Shown one piece after another: positions 1 to 9,591 of a DNA stretch of 64,000 nucleotides (position 1 is the stretch's first letter; each line of letters begins with the position of its first letter). This stretch comes from CADEEX01 sp964577955 (lineage in GTDB: Bacteria > Acidobacteriota > Vicinamibacteria > Vicinamibacterales > CAVVIG01), in assembly GCA_964577955.1 (NCBI GenBank), contig CAZOAZ010000027.1, positions 1-64,000 on the forward strand. The letters run 5' to 3'. The notes beneath the pieces were generated by a model that was not told where the DNA came from, ran no database searches, and was given only the letters and a program-made list of their open reading frames with translations. The position numbers were made by a program, and so were the translations under genes.

Positions 1-249
1 GGTGTCCGAGGTCTTGCTGGCGACTTCGCGCACCATCTGGGCGCCCATGTTCTCGAGCGAATCCTTGAGGTCGATTTCCTTGGCGACGGTGACGCCGTCC
101 TTGGTGATGGTGGGGGAGCCGAATTTCTTGTCGAGAATGACGTTGCGGCCCTTGGGGCCGAGCGTCACCTTGACGGCGTCAGCCAGCTGATTCACGCCGC
201 GCAGTACGGCCTGGCGAGCCTGTTCGCCGTACACAATCTGTTTTGCCAT
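1..249 (-). CDS. groEL: Chaperonin GroEL, N-terminal part
   Basis: N-terminal 83 residues of the 60 kDa chaperonin; the rest lies beyond the left edge of the window. Translation begins MAKQIVYGEQARQAVLRG and contains the conserved VTLGPKGRNVILD and TKDGVTVAKEI stretches of the equatorial ATP-binding domain. GroEL forms the double-ring ATP-driven folding chamber that works with the GroES lid. It lies 30 bp downstream of groES on the same strand, so it should be transcribed from the CIRCE-controlled promoter upstream of groES. Identity is certain; only the missing C-terminal portion cannot be judged. Confidence 0.97.
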   Translation of the reverse strand, partial: MAKQIVYGEQARQAVLRGVNQLADAVKVTLGPKGRNVILDKKFGSPTITKDGVTVAKEIDLKDSLENMGAQMVREVASKTSDT

Positions 250-279
250 CGAGTCTCTCCTGAATACGTCGTGTGTTAG

Positions 280-597
280 TTACTTCTTGGCTTTCTTCTC
301 GGCGCCGGCGTTGTCAAGAACAGCCAGGACCTCGTCTTCGCGCATGATGAGGTATTCCTCGCCGTCGAGCTTGATCTCCTGGCCCGAGTACTTGCCAAAC
401 AGGATGACGTCGCCGGCCTTGACGTCCAGCGGGACGCGCTTGCCGTCGTCCTTGGTTTTGCCCGCGCCGGCAGCGATGACCTTGCCCTGCTGCGGCTTTT
501 CCTTGGCGGTGTCGGGGATGATGATCCCGCCGATCTTCTGTTCGCCTTCTTCGAGGCGCTGAACAATGATCCGGTCGTGCAGCGGTCTGACGTTCAT
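280..597 (-). CDS. groES: Co-chaperonin GroES
   Basis: 10 kDa chaperonin cap of 105 aa, starting MNVRPLHDRIIVQRLEEGE. It has the mobile-loop region EGEQKIGGIIIPDTAKEKP that contacts GroEL and the roof beta-hairpin region. The open frame extends further upstream, but the conserved family start is the ATG at 597. The length is slightly above the usual 94-97 aa because of a lysine-rich tail (GAEKKAKK). First gene of a groES-groEL operon; expression is expected to be heat-shock inducible through HrcA because of the CIRCE-like operators upstream. Confidence 0.97.
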   Translation of the reverse strand: MNVRPLHDRIIVQRLEEGEQKIGGIIIPDTAKEKPQQGKVIAAGAGKTKDDGKRVPLDVKAGDVILFGKYSGQEIKLDGEEYLIMREDEVLAVLDNAGAEKKAKK

Positions 598-674
598 GCT
601 CTGTACTCCGTCGTTCGTGAGGTTTGGGGTCCTTGCGGACGGCTGAAAACGTGTGGCGACTCGTGCAGCTGTCG

Positions 675-742
675 TTAGCACTCGCACGTGACGACTGCTA
701 ATTATATGGGTCTGGCTGGCACTGTCAACAGGCGAGTGCTAA
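675..742 (-). promoter_or_regulatory. groESL promoter with two CIRCE-like HrcA operators
   Basis: On the minus strand a consensus -35 TTGACA (723-728) and a perfect -10 TATAAT (701-706) are separated by 16 bp. A CIRCE inverted repeat TTAGCACTC-N9-GACTGCTAA (675-701) overlaps the -10 and start region, with one mismatch to the canonical arm. A second, weaker copy, CTGGCACTG-N9-GAGTGCTAA (716-742), has one perfect arm and overlaps the -35. HrcA binding at these sites would repress groESL in the absence of heat stress. hrcA itself is not in the window. Confidence 0.88.
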
Positions 743-744
743 TA

Positions 745-780
745 GGGCAGGAAGGGCAGGAAGGGCAGGAGGGGCAGGAA
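745..780. repeat. 9-bp tandem repeat (four units)
   Basis: Four consecutive copies of GGGCAGGAA (the third reads GGGCAGGAG) lie between the groES promoter and the Fis-like gene. A complementary stretch, TCCTGCCCC at 833-841, could pair with 771-779 to form a long hairpin. No gene is visible here. Confidence 0.8.
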
Positions 781-840
781 GGGAAAGCACCGAACTGAGA
801 AGGGAGCTTTCCCCTCTCGCCTTTCCAGCCCCTCCTGCCC

Positions 841-1053
841 CTAGCCCCGCTTCCTGATCTTGTACTCCGCCATTTTCCGGGTGAGCGTGTTTCGATGGAT
901 GCCGAGCGTGTCGGCGGTCTTGATCAGGCTGCCGTCGCACCGCGACAGCACGCGTGCGATGAAGCGTTTTTCGAATTCCTGAACCGCGTCCTCGAATTGC
1001 ACGCTTCGGTCCACCATTTCTTCGACGAGCTTGTCGAGGCGTTCGCTGATCAT
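841..1053 (-). CDS. Fis-family helix-turn-helix protein
   Basis: Small 70-aa protein whose C-terminal part, GSLIKTADTLGIHRNTLTRKM, is a Fis-type HTH (HTH_8), like the C-terminus of NtrC-family regulators and of Fis itself. The N-terminus (DRSVQFEDAVQEFEKRFIARVL) resembles the Fis dimerisation helices. This supports a nucleoid or enhancer-binding DNA-binding protein. It is a stand-alone gene on the minus strand upstream of groES; the stop codon coincides with the end of the repeat/hairpin region. Which promoters it controls cannot be told from sequence. Confidence 0.82.
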   Translation of the reverse strand: MISERLDKLVEEMVDRSVQFEDAVQEFEKRFIARVLSRCDGSLIKTADTLGIHRNTLTRKMAEYKIRKRG

Positions 1054-1217
1054 GGGAAGTGGCGGGTGGTCCGCAGGATGGTCGCGCGCCGTCAGTGTGT
1101 TCTCGCCGAAAGGCTCCGCATGTTACAGGGGCGGTGAGACGCTGACAACAACAACATATGGCGTCCGACTCGGTGGTGTGCGCTAGAGCGGTATAGTAGG
1201 GGCGTTTCCCCTGAGCA

Positions 1218-2255
1218 ATGCGTAACCACGTCCGCACCCTGATTGTCCTGGCGCTTGCCGCGGCGCTGCTCGTCGTGTTTTTTTACAACGTCGACGTTCG
1301 CGGCGTCGTGTCGCAGATTGTGCACGCCAGTCCATCCTGGCTGGCGTTCTCGCTGGCGACGACGTTCCTGAGCTTGGTGATCCGTGCGTGGCGCTGGCAG
1401 TACTTGCTGGCCCCGATGGGGATGCCGACCTTCGGCAACGCGTTTCAAGCGACGGCGGTCGGATTCGCCGCGAGCGCCGTCCTGCCGGCGCGCGCCGGCG
1501 AAGTCATTCGCCCCTATTTTCTCGCGCGGCGTGAACGGATCAGCGCGACGAGCGCCTTTGCCACGATCATCCTCGAGCGTGTGCTCGACATGCTGACCGT
1601 GCTCGTGCTGCTCGGTGCTTACGTCTTCTTGTTGCAGCCCGAAGTGAGTGAGACCAACCGGGTGATGTTCGAGGGCGTCAAGTGGGGCGGAGCGGCGGCT
1701 GGTCTCGGTGCGCTGGCTGCGCTGCTGGTCCTGTTCGTGCTGGCCGGCAACCCGGCTCGGCTCGGCGCGACGCTGACGCGGCTGGAAAAGGTCCTCCCGT
1801 CCGCGCTGGCTGGCTTGCTGGCGCGCGTGGCCGAGAAGTTTGCCTCCGGTCTGGGTGTCGTGCGCCGGCCCGGTCGGCTCCTGGTGGCTCTCCTGCTGTC
1901 CTTTCCGCTGTGGCTCGTCATCGCCGCTGGAACGTGGGCGGCCGCCGTCGCGTTCCACCTCGCGGTCCCGTTCGGCGGTTCCTTCCTGATCGTGGCGATG
2001 CTGGTGGTCGGCGTCGCGATGCCGACGCCGGGAGCCGTCGGTGGTTTTCACGCCATGTTCAAGTTCGCTGTCACCACCTTCTTCGGAGCGCCCGATGCCG
2101 CATCGGTGGGCGCGGCGATCGTTCTTCACCTGATCACGGTGTTGCCGTCGTTGCTGCTCGGTCTGCTGTTTGCGGCGCAGGAAGGGCTCAATCTCACCGG
2201 CATGCGCGCCCTCGCGGAACAGGCCCAGCCGGATTCGGCGGCTGTCAAATCATGA
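1218..2255 (+). CDS. Flippase-like integral membrane protein (LPG synthase TM family)
   Basis: 345-aa polytopic membrane protein of the UPF0104 / lysylphosphatidylglycerol synthase transmembrane family. The N-terminus (TLIVLALAAALLVVFFYNVDV) is the first membrane segment, and the family signature region RAWRWQYLLAP...PARAGEVIRP follows. About eight hydrophobic segments are visible, with ATPGAVGGF-type glycine turns (MPTPGAVGGFHAMF). The family includes flippase-like proteins with poorly defined lipid substrates; no soluble aminoacyltransferase domain is attached here, so MprF-type catalysis is unlikely. The stop overlaps the nrdR start (4 bp), suggesting translational coupling. Confidence 0.85.
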   Translation: MRNHVRTLIVLALAAALLVVFFYNVDVRGVVSQIVHASPSWLAFSLATTFLSLVIRAWRWQYLLAPMGMPTFGNAFQATAVGFAASAVLPARAGEVIRPYFLARRERISATSAFATIILERVLDMLTVLVLLGAYVFLLQPEVSETNRVMFEGVKWGGAAAGLGALAALLVLFVLAGNPARLGATLTRLEKVLPSALAGLLARVAEKFASGLGVVRRPGRLLVALLLSFPLWLVIAAGTWAAAVAFHLAVPFGGSFLIVAMLVVGVAMPTPGAVGGFHAMFKFAVTTFFGAPDAASVGAAIVLHLITVLPSLLLGLLFAAQEGLNLTGMRALAEQAQPDSAAVKS

Positions 2256-2710
2256 AGTGCCCCTACTGCGGCCATCTCGGCGACAAGGTCGTCGACTCGC
2301 GTGAGAGCAAAGAAGGCGAAGTCATCCGCCGCCGGCGCGAATGCCTGGAGTGCACGAAGCGCTTCACGAGCTACGAGCGCATCGACGAAATTCCGTACAT
2401 GGTCGTCAAGAAGGACGGCACGCGAGAGCGCTTCGATCGCCAGAAACTGATCGGCGGCCTCTTGAAAGCGTGCGAGAAACGTCCGGTCAGCCTGGCCTCG
2501 ATCGAAGGCATTGCCGATCGCGTGGAGGCGACGCTTCAGGAACGCCCGGAACGCGAAATCGGCACCGCCGAGATCGGGGCGTTCGTCATGGAAGAATTGA
2601 AAAAACTCGACAAGGTCGCGTATGTTCGCTTCGCCTCCGTGTACCGGCACTTCCGCGACATCGGCGAATTCATGAGCGAACTCAAAGATCTGCTCAACGC
2701 CAAAGAGTAG
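2252..2710 (+). CDS. nrdR: Transcriptional repressor NrdR
   Basis: 152-aa ATP/dATP-sensing repressor of ribonucleotide reductase genes. It has a zinc ribbon with Cys3, Cys6, Cys31 and Cys34 (CPYC...CLEC), followed by an ATP-cone domain from about residue 46 (PYMVVKKDGTRERFDRQKL). Length matches the family. The ATG overlaps the upstream stop, and the next gene begins directly after the stop, so it lies inside a packed operon with the NtrY-like kinase. No nrd genes or NrdR boxes are recognised in the window; its targets are elsewhere. Confidence 0.96.
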   Translation: MKCPYCGHLGDKVVDSRESKEGEVIRRRRECLECTKRFTSYERIDEIPYMVVKKDGTRERFDRQKLIGGLLKACEKRPVSLASIEGIADRVEATLQERPEREIGTAEIGAFVMEELKKLDKVAYVRFASVYRHFRDIGEFMSELKDLLNAKE

Positions 2711-4983
2711 GTGGCGGTGCCGACGATCGCCGAACGACGTCCAGGCCTGCCCCCGGGGTCGCCTGCCGGCGGGCGGCGGCCGTTCCGCGACAATCCTCGG
2801 CTGATCCTCGCCGGCATCGCCGTGCTCGTGGCGGCGCTCGTCGCGATCCTCGCCGTCGCCAACCGCTCGCCCGGTTTTTCGCCCGACTTTCTCTCCGAAG
2901 TCGTCCTCTACGCGCTGACCGCGCTCGACCTGACGATGCTCGTCGCGCTCCTCTTCGTGTTGGCGAGGAACGTGATCAAGCTCTTCGTCGAACGGCGCGG
3001 CGGCCTGCCGTTCGCCCGGTTTCGCGCGAAGCTGGTCATGCTGCTTCTCGGCATGACGCTCATCCCGTCGGTGCTCGTGCTGGTGGCCGGCAGCGAGTTG
3101 ATCCGCGCGAGCGTCGAGCGCTGGTTCAACGCGCCGATGGACGACATTCTGTCGTCGGCGAACCAGATTGCCGGCGACTACTACCACGAGCGGCAGCTGC
3201 TGGTCGCCGAGCAGGCGACCCGCCTGGCGCGCACGCTGACCGCGGTCGACCTTTCGGCGCCGAACGTCGCCCAGATTCGCGATCTGATTTCGCCGGAGAT
3301 CACCTCGCAGCGGGCGCAGATGATCGAGGTGTATCGCATCGGCGCGAGCGTCGGCGATCTGCCCGTCCTCGACCCGGTCCTCGACGTCGCCGCGCCGACG
3401 CTGCCGGCGGGCTATTCGCGCGCCTCTGCGGAGCGGCTCGCCGCGCAGGCGTTGCAGGGGCCGTCGGAAACCCGCTCGAGCGAATCGCTCGGCGACGCCG
3501 GCGAACTGCTCCATGCGGCTGCCGTCATCCGTTCGGGGACCGACAAGCGTCCAACCGGTGTCGTCGTCGCGACCGACTACCTGACCGGCGAACTCGCCGC
3601 CCGGTCGCGCCGCATGACCAAGGCGTTCGAAGACTACAACCAGCTGCGCGTGCTCAAACAGCCGCTGACCGGCGTCTACCTGTCCTTTTTCCTGATGATC
3701 ACGCTGATGATTCTCGTCGGCGCGACCTGGATGGGACTCTATCTCGCCAAGCGGATCACGCAGCCGGTCCAGGTGCTGGCCGCCGCCGCGCGCGAAATCG
3801 GGGCCGGGCGTCTGGATCAACATCTCGAGCCTCAGAGCGACGACGAGTTCGGCGCGCTGACCGAAGCCTTCAACGCCATGGCGGGCGAGCTCGCCACCAG
3901 CCGCCGCAACGTCGAACGATCGACCGTCGAGCTCGAGCGGAAACACCTCGAAGTGGAGCGGCGCCGCCGCTATATCGAGACGATTCTGGAGCGCATCACG
4001 ACCGGTGTCGTCTCACTCGATGCGGCCGGCACGATCGCCACCATCAACAGCGCCGCAGCGCGGCTGCTGCAGGTCGACCGCAGTGTCATTGGCCAGCGCG
4101 CTGACGACGTCTTCATCCGGCCGGATCTCCAGGCGATCGGCGTCCTGCTCGAGGCCGCCGGCCGCCCGCGCAGCGAGCCGGTGGCGCAGGAGGTCGCCTT
4201 CAGCCGCGACGGGCAGGAGGTGCATCTCGCCGTTGTCGCCACTGCCCTGGTCGGCGAAGGCGGGCGTCCGGAGGGGCGGATTCTCGTCCTCGACGACGTG
4301 ACGCCGCTCATTCGCGCCCAGAAGGTCGCCGCGTGGCGCGAAGTGGCGCGGCGGCTGGCGCACGAGATCAAGAACCCGCTGACGCCGATTCAGCTCTCGG
4401 CCGAACGGCTCCGGCGTCACTTCGGCGATGCGCCGTCGGGGGCGCGGGCGCTGGTCGAGGAGTGCACGTCGACGATCGTCGGAGAAGTGGAATCGCTCAA
4501 AGGCCTGGTCGACGAGTTTTCACAGTTTGCGCGGATGCCGACGCCGAAGACCGTGCCGACCGACGTGCACGCGCTCATCGGCGACACGTTGACGCTGTAC
4601 AACGGCCTGTTCGCCGAGGTGGCGATTCTGCAGCGTCCGGGCGCCGACGTGCCGCACGTCCGGCTCGATCCCGAGCAGATCCGCCGCGTCATCATCAACC
4701 TGATCGACAACGCCGTCGAAGCCATCGAACGGCGCGGCGAGATCGTCGTCGAGACCCAGGCCGATCCGGCGAATCATCTCGTGCGCATCGTCGTGGCGGA
4801 CAACGGGCCGGGCATTCCGGCCGGCGAGCGGGACAAGCTGTTCCTGCCGTACTACTCGACGAAACGGCGCGGCAGCGGTCTCGGCCTGGCCATCGTCCGG
4901 CGGATCATTGCCGAGCATGGCGGCAGCATCGAAGCCGGTGACAACACGCCGCGCGGCACACGATTTACAATCGAACTACCGTC

Positions 4984-4987
<4 letters not shown>
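2711..4987 (+). CDS. NtrY-like membrane sensor histidine kinase
   Basis: 758-aa sensor kinase with a GTG start directly abutting the nrdR stop. Layout: two to three TM segments in residues 30-130 (LILAGIAVLVAALVAILAVA and others), a periplasmic sensor region to about 325, then a TM helix (SFFLMITLMILVGATW). HAMP follows, then a PAS domain, HisKA with the phospho-acceptor His551 in AHEIKNPLTPIQL, and a HATPase domain (NLIDNAVEAIERRG, DNGPGIP, GSGLGLAIV). This order is that of NtrY. The stop overlaps the start of the response regulator, its obvious partner. It could sense nitrogen, redox or envelope signals; the ligand is unknown. Confidence 0.92.
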
Positions 4988-6375
<1,388 letters not shown>

Positions 6376-6390
6376 CGCGCGGTCCGGTCG

Positions 6391-7290
6391 TCAGCTGAGG
6401 GCGAGGCGCTGCTCCAGAATCAGGCGCGGCGAGTAGTCCTTCAGGCGGATGCGGCCGGCAATGTCGGCATTCAGAGCCGCCGCGGGCGCCAGTCCAATCA
6501 GCTCACTCTCGAGGACGTCGACGCCGTGCTCCCTGGCCGCGGTTCGCACGCGGTCGAACGCCGTTTCCATGTCGGTTCGGCGAGGGTCCGTCAGATTCAT
6601 CGACACCTGCGCGAGGCCGCGATCGTGCAGCATCAGCCCGAGCGCCTTGACGCCGGCGAGGCCGCCGTTTTTTTCGCGTACCTCCCTTGCGATGGCGCGC
6701 GCGACGGACAGGTCACGGCTGTCGAGAACGACGTTGAAGGCGATGAGGACGTGGCGGGCGCCGACCGCGGTGGCGCCGGCGCTCGGGTGCGGCGTCGCCG
6801 GTCCGAAGTCCGGATGCCATGCCGGGAGTCGCATTCTGGCCGCCAGCCCTTCGAACTGACCGCGGCGAACGTCCTCGAGCCGGACGCGATCGGGGCGGCT
6901 GGCCGCGTCGCCGTACAGGTAGACCGGAATGCCAAACTGCTCGCCGATTGCCCGGCCGGCCCGGCGCGCCAGCTCGACGCACTCGGCCATCGTGGCGCCG
7001 CCCAACGGAATGAAGGGGATGACATCGACCGCGCCGATCCGAGGATGCTCGCCGTGATGACGCCGCAGATCGATGGACGCGACCGCCTCGTTCACCAGGC
7101 CGAGGACGGCCTGGAGAAGCGGGTCCCGGCTGCCGGCCATCGTAAAGACGGCGCGGTGGTGCGCCGCATCCGCGGAATGGTCGAGCAGCGTCACACCAGC
7201 GACGCCGCTTATGCCGGCCGCGAGGCGATCGATGAGCGCGCGATCGCGCCCCTCGCTCACATTGACGACGCTCTCGATCACCGGCGGCAT
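6391..7290 (-). CDS. ftcD: Glutamate formimidoyltransferase
   Basis: 299-aa homologue of the formiminotransferase domain of FTCD. It moves the formimino group of N-formimino-L-glutamate to tetrahydrofolate in histidine degradation. The start ATG at 7290 gives MPPVIESVVNVSEGRD, the conserved N-terminus; typical motifs include DHSADAAHHRAVFT, HPRIGAVDVIPFIPL and YLYGDAA. The cyclodeaminase domain of the bifunctional enzyme is absent. No other hut genes are nearby. It diverges from the TPR gene at 7370. Confidence 0.93.
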   Translation of the reverse strand: MPPVIESVVNVSEGRDRALIDRLAAGISGVAGVTLLDHSADAAHHRAVFTMAGSRDPLLQAVLGLVNEAVASIDLRRHHGEHPRIGAVDVIPFIPLGGATMAECVELARRAGRAIGEQFGIPVYLYGDAASRPDRVRLEDVRRGQFEGLAARMRLPAWHPDFGPATPHPSAGATAVGARHVLIAFNVVLDSRDLSVARAIAREVREKNGGLAGVKALGLMLHDRGLAQVSMNLTDPRRTDMETAFDRVRTAAREHGVDVLESELIGLAPAAALNADIAGRIRLKDYSPRLILEQRLALS

Positions 7291-7338
7291 GACGCGCAGC
7301 GATCTTCGCTGAAGCGAATCGCCTTGTCGACCGGGGTG

Positions 7339-7344
7339 TATAAT
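7339..7344 (+). promoter_or_regulatory. Candidate -10 box upstream of TPR gene
   Basis: A perfect TATAAT hexamer lies 25 bp before the ATG at 7370, in the divergent gap between ftcD and the TPR membrane protein. No convincing -35 is present at the usual distance, so this is a tentative promoter. Confidence 0.45.
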
Positions 7345-7369
7345 TGCCCGTTCATTTTGCTCTCTGGCC

Positions 7370-8182
7370 ATGTCCGATCCGTTCCGTACTGACACCGCGC
7401 GCGCCTTCGAGCCCGGCTCAGACGCGGACACGGAAGCGAAGATCGAGGAACTGCTGCTTGCGGGCCTCGAACATTACTTCGCCGCCCGCTACGACCAGGC
7501 AATCAACGTCTGGACCCGCGCGCTCTTCCTGGATCGCAACCATGCGCGGGCCCGCGCCTACATCGAACGCGCGCGATCCGCGCTCGCCGAGCGGCAGCGC
7601 GAGGCCGAGGAACTGCTGCAGGGCGGCGTCGCGGCGTTCGATCGCGGCGACGTCAACGAGGCCCGCCGTCTGTTGCAGTCGGCGATGGATCAGGGCGCGC
7701 CACCGGAGGAAGCCCTCGGCCTGTTGGATCGGTTGGCCCGCCTTGGGCAACTGGCGCCCGGTCCGATCGAAGCGGCGCGGCCGCGTCCGCGAACGGCCGC
7801 GTCGGCCCGCGCCCGGCTCTCGGCGGGCGTCTGGTTGCTCGTCGGACTCCTCACGCTGATCATCTTGGTGGCGGCCGGCATGACCGTCGGCGAACTGCGA
7901 TCCGAATGGCGGGCGCTGGTGGAGCCGCCAGCGGCGGCGCCCAGCCGTCCCGCGAGCGACGCGCTGCCGGTCCCGCGCCGCGGTGAGCTCGCGATGGTGC
8001 GCGCCCGGGCGCTGCTGGCGAGCGGCCGTCTGCACGACGCGCTTGCGGTTCTCGCGCAGGTCCGCGCGACCGATCCACAGAAACTCGAGGCCGATCGGCT
8101 CCGTAGCGACATCCAGCGCCAGCTGATCGCGATGTCGGCGCCGAGCATCCCGCCGCTCGCCGCACCGGGCTCGACTCCCTAG
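7370..8182 (+). CDS. TPR-containing single-pass membrane protein
   Basis: 270-aa protein of unknown role. The N-terminal half carries TPR-like helices (GLEHYFAARYDQAINVWTRALFLDRN, then GVAAFDRGDVNEARRLLQSAM). One TM helix follows around residues 150-172 (SAGVWLLVGLLTLIILVAAGM), then a Pro/Ala linker and another short helical repeat (ARALLASGRLHDALAVLAQVRA). Such proteins act as scaffolds, often near gliding, pilus or secretion machinery, but nothing here fixes the partner. The next gene starts 2 bp after its stop. Confidence 0.8.
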   Translation: MSDPFRTDTARAFEPGSDADTEAKIEELLLAGLEHYFAARYDQAINVWTRALFLDRNHARARAYIERARSALAERQREAEELLQGGVAAFDRGDVNEARRLLQSAMDQGAPPEEALGLLDRLARLGQLAPGPIEAARPRPRTAASARARLSAGVWLLVGLLTLIILVAAGMTVGELRSEWRALVEPPAAAPSRPASDALPVPRRGELAMVRARALLASGRLHDALAVLAQVRATDPQKLEADRLRSDIQRQLIAMSAPSIPPLAAPGSTP

Positions 8183-8184
8183 CC

Positions 8185-9084
8185 ATGAAGTGCCCGAAGT
8201 GCGGCTATCTGGGCTTCGAGCATGTCGAACGCTGCAAGAACTGCGGCTATCGGTTTTCGCTCAGCACGCTCTCCGGCATCCGTCCCCCGGAACTGCCGCT
8301 GCGCGCCGGCGCGCCGACGGTCGAGCCGCTCGGCGATCTCGAACTCGTCGACGCGGCATCGACGCCGCCCGAGGCGCAGCCGCACGATGTGCTCGGGAGC
8401 GGACTCGGATTCCACAACGGTGCCGGTCATGCGAACGATGATCGGGGCGATCTGCCGCTCTTCACGCCCCGCGACGCAGACGACGCCCCGCTCATCACGC
8501 GCGCGTCTCCGCCGCGGGCGCCGCTGGCGGTGCGCCGCGCAACCCCGGAAATTCCGCGGCTCAGAACCGAGCGTGCCCAGGCCGGCGACACGCCGCTTCC
8601 CGGCCTCGAGTCTCCGCGCCGCACGGCGACCGGGCGGTTTCCAGTGTCCGCTGACGGAGCGGCCTTGGGGGGAGCGGCGCTCGGTCTCGCCTCTCGAACG
8701 CTCGCCTCGGTCGTCGATCTGGCGCTGCTCGCGATCATCGATCTCGTTGTCGTGTACCTGACGATGCAGATCGGCGGCGTCACCTGGGCCGACCGGGCGC
8801 TCCTGCCGATTGCGCCACTCGTGGCGTTTCTCGTCGTCCAGAATCTTGGCTACCTGGTCGCGTTTGGAGCGGGCGGGCAGACGCTCGGGCAGATGGCGCT
8901 CGGCGTCAAGGTCGTCGATGCTGAAAGCGGCCGGGTTCCCGGTTTGTCGCCGGCGTTCCGGCGGACTCTTGTCTGGCTGGCGCTCCTCCTTCCAGCTGGT
9001 CTCGGATTGCTCACCATCCTCGCTGGCGATCGACGCGGACTTCACGATCGCATCAGCGGCACGCGCGTCGAGCGCGCCGGCTGA
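8185..9084 (+). CDS. Zinc-ribbon RDD-family membrane protein
   Basis: 299-aa protein with an N-terminal zinc ribbon (Cys3, Cys6, Cys17, Cys20) and a long polar linker to about residue 165. A C-terminal RDD domain of three TM segments follows (LASRTLASVVDLALLAIIDL, LVVQNLGYLVAFGAG, LVWLALLLPAGLGLLTIL) with the GQTLGQMALGVKVVD signature. RDD proteins are small membrane proteins, some implicated in ion exchange. Its operonic link with the TPR protein and pgpA suggests membrane housekeeping. Function is not established. Confidence 0.85.
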   Translation: MKCPKCGYLGFEHVERCKNCGYRFSLSTLSGIRPPELPLRAGAPTVEPLGDLELVDAASTPPEAQPHDVLGSGLGFHNGAGHANDDRGDLPLFTPRDADDAPLITRASPPRAPLAVRRATPEIPRLRTERAQAGDTPLPGLESPRRTATGRFPVSADGAALGGAALGLASRTLASVVDLALLAIIDLVVVYLTMQIGGVTWADRALLPIAPLVAFLVVQNLGYLVAFGAGGQTLGQMALGVKVVDAESGRVPGLSPAFRRTLVWLALLLPAGLGLLTILAGDRRGLHDRISGTRVERAG

Positions 9085-9093
9085 CGGAGGCCG

Positions 9094-9561
9094 ATGCAAC
9101 AGGTCGCACTGGCCCTCGCCACGGCGCTGGGCGTCGGATACGCGCCGGTGGCTCCCGGCACGTTCGGCTCGCTGGTCGGTCTGATCCTCTGGTGGCTTCT
9201 TCCCCAAACCGCTGTCGTTCAGGTGGTCACGATCGGCGGGCTCTTTGTTGCCGGCTCATGGGCCGCGACCATTGCGGAGCATCGGTTCGGTCGCACCGAT
9301 CCAGGCTACGTCGTCGTCGACGAGGTGATGGGGATGGTGATTGGCGTCGCGTTGATCCCGATCTCGTGGCCGGGCGCGATCGCCGGGTTTCTGCTGTTCC
9401 GCCTGTTCGACGTCGTGAAACCGTTTCCCGTCAATCGCTTCGAGCGTCTGCCGGGCGGAATCGGCATAATGGCCGATGATGCGATGGCCGGTGTCTACGC
9501 CAATCTGGCGCTCCGCGTGCTCGTGTGGGCGGTCCCGACGTGGAACGGCTGGACGCTCTGA
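9094..9561 (+). CDS. pgpA: Phosphatidylglycerophosphatase A
   Basis: 155-aa membrane phosphatase that converts phosphatidylglycerophosphate to phosphatidylglycerol. The family signature GYAPVAPGTFGSLVGL is near the N-terminus, followed by DPGYVVVDEVMGM with acidic metal-binding residues and RLFDVVKPFPVNRFERLPGGIGIMADD. Length and motifs fit PgpA. It is 9 bp after the RDD gene; plsY and gpsA for phospholipid synthesis lie 1-2 kb downstream. Confidence 0.95.
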   Translation: MQQVALALATALGVGYAPVAPGTFGSLVGLILWWLLPQTAVVQVVTIGGLFVAGSWAATIAEHRFGRTDPGYVVVDEVMGMVIGVALIPISWPGAIAGFLLFRLFDVVKPFPVNRFERLPGGIGIMADDAMAGVYANLALRVLVWAVPTWNGWTL

Positions 9562-9591
9562 ACCTCGCCGTCTTCACGGGACGCTGACACC

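Noticed and set aside
2126..3946. 606-aa open frame on the minus strand opposite nrdR and the sensor kinase
   Set aside because: Composition is a typical GC-rich antisense shadow (Arg/Asp/His/Gly-rich, no domain); the plus strand has recognised genes with overlapping stops and starts.
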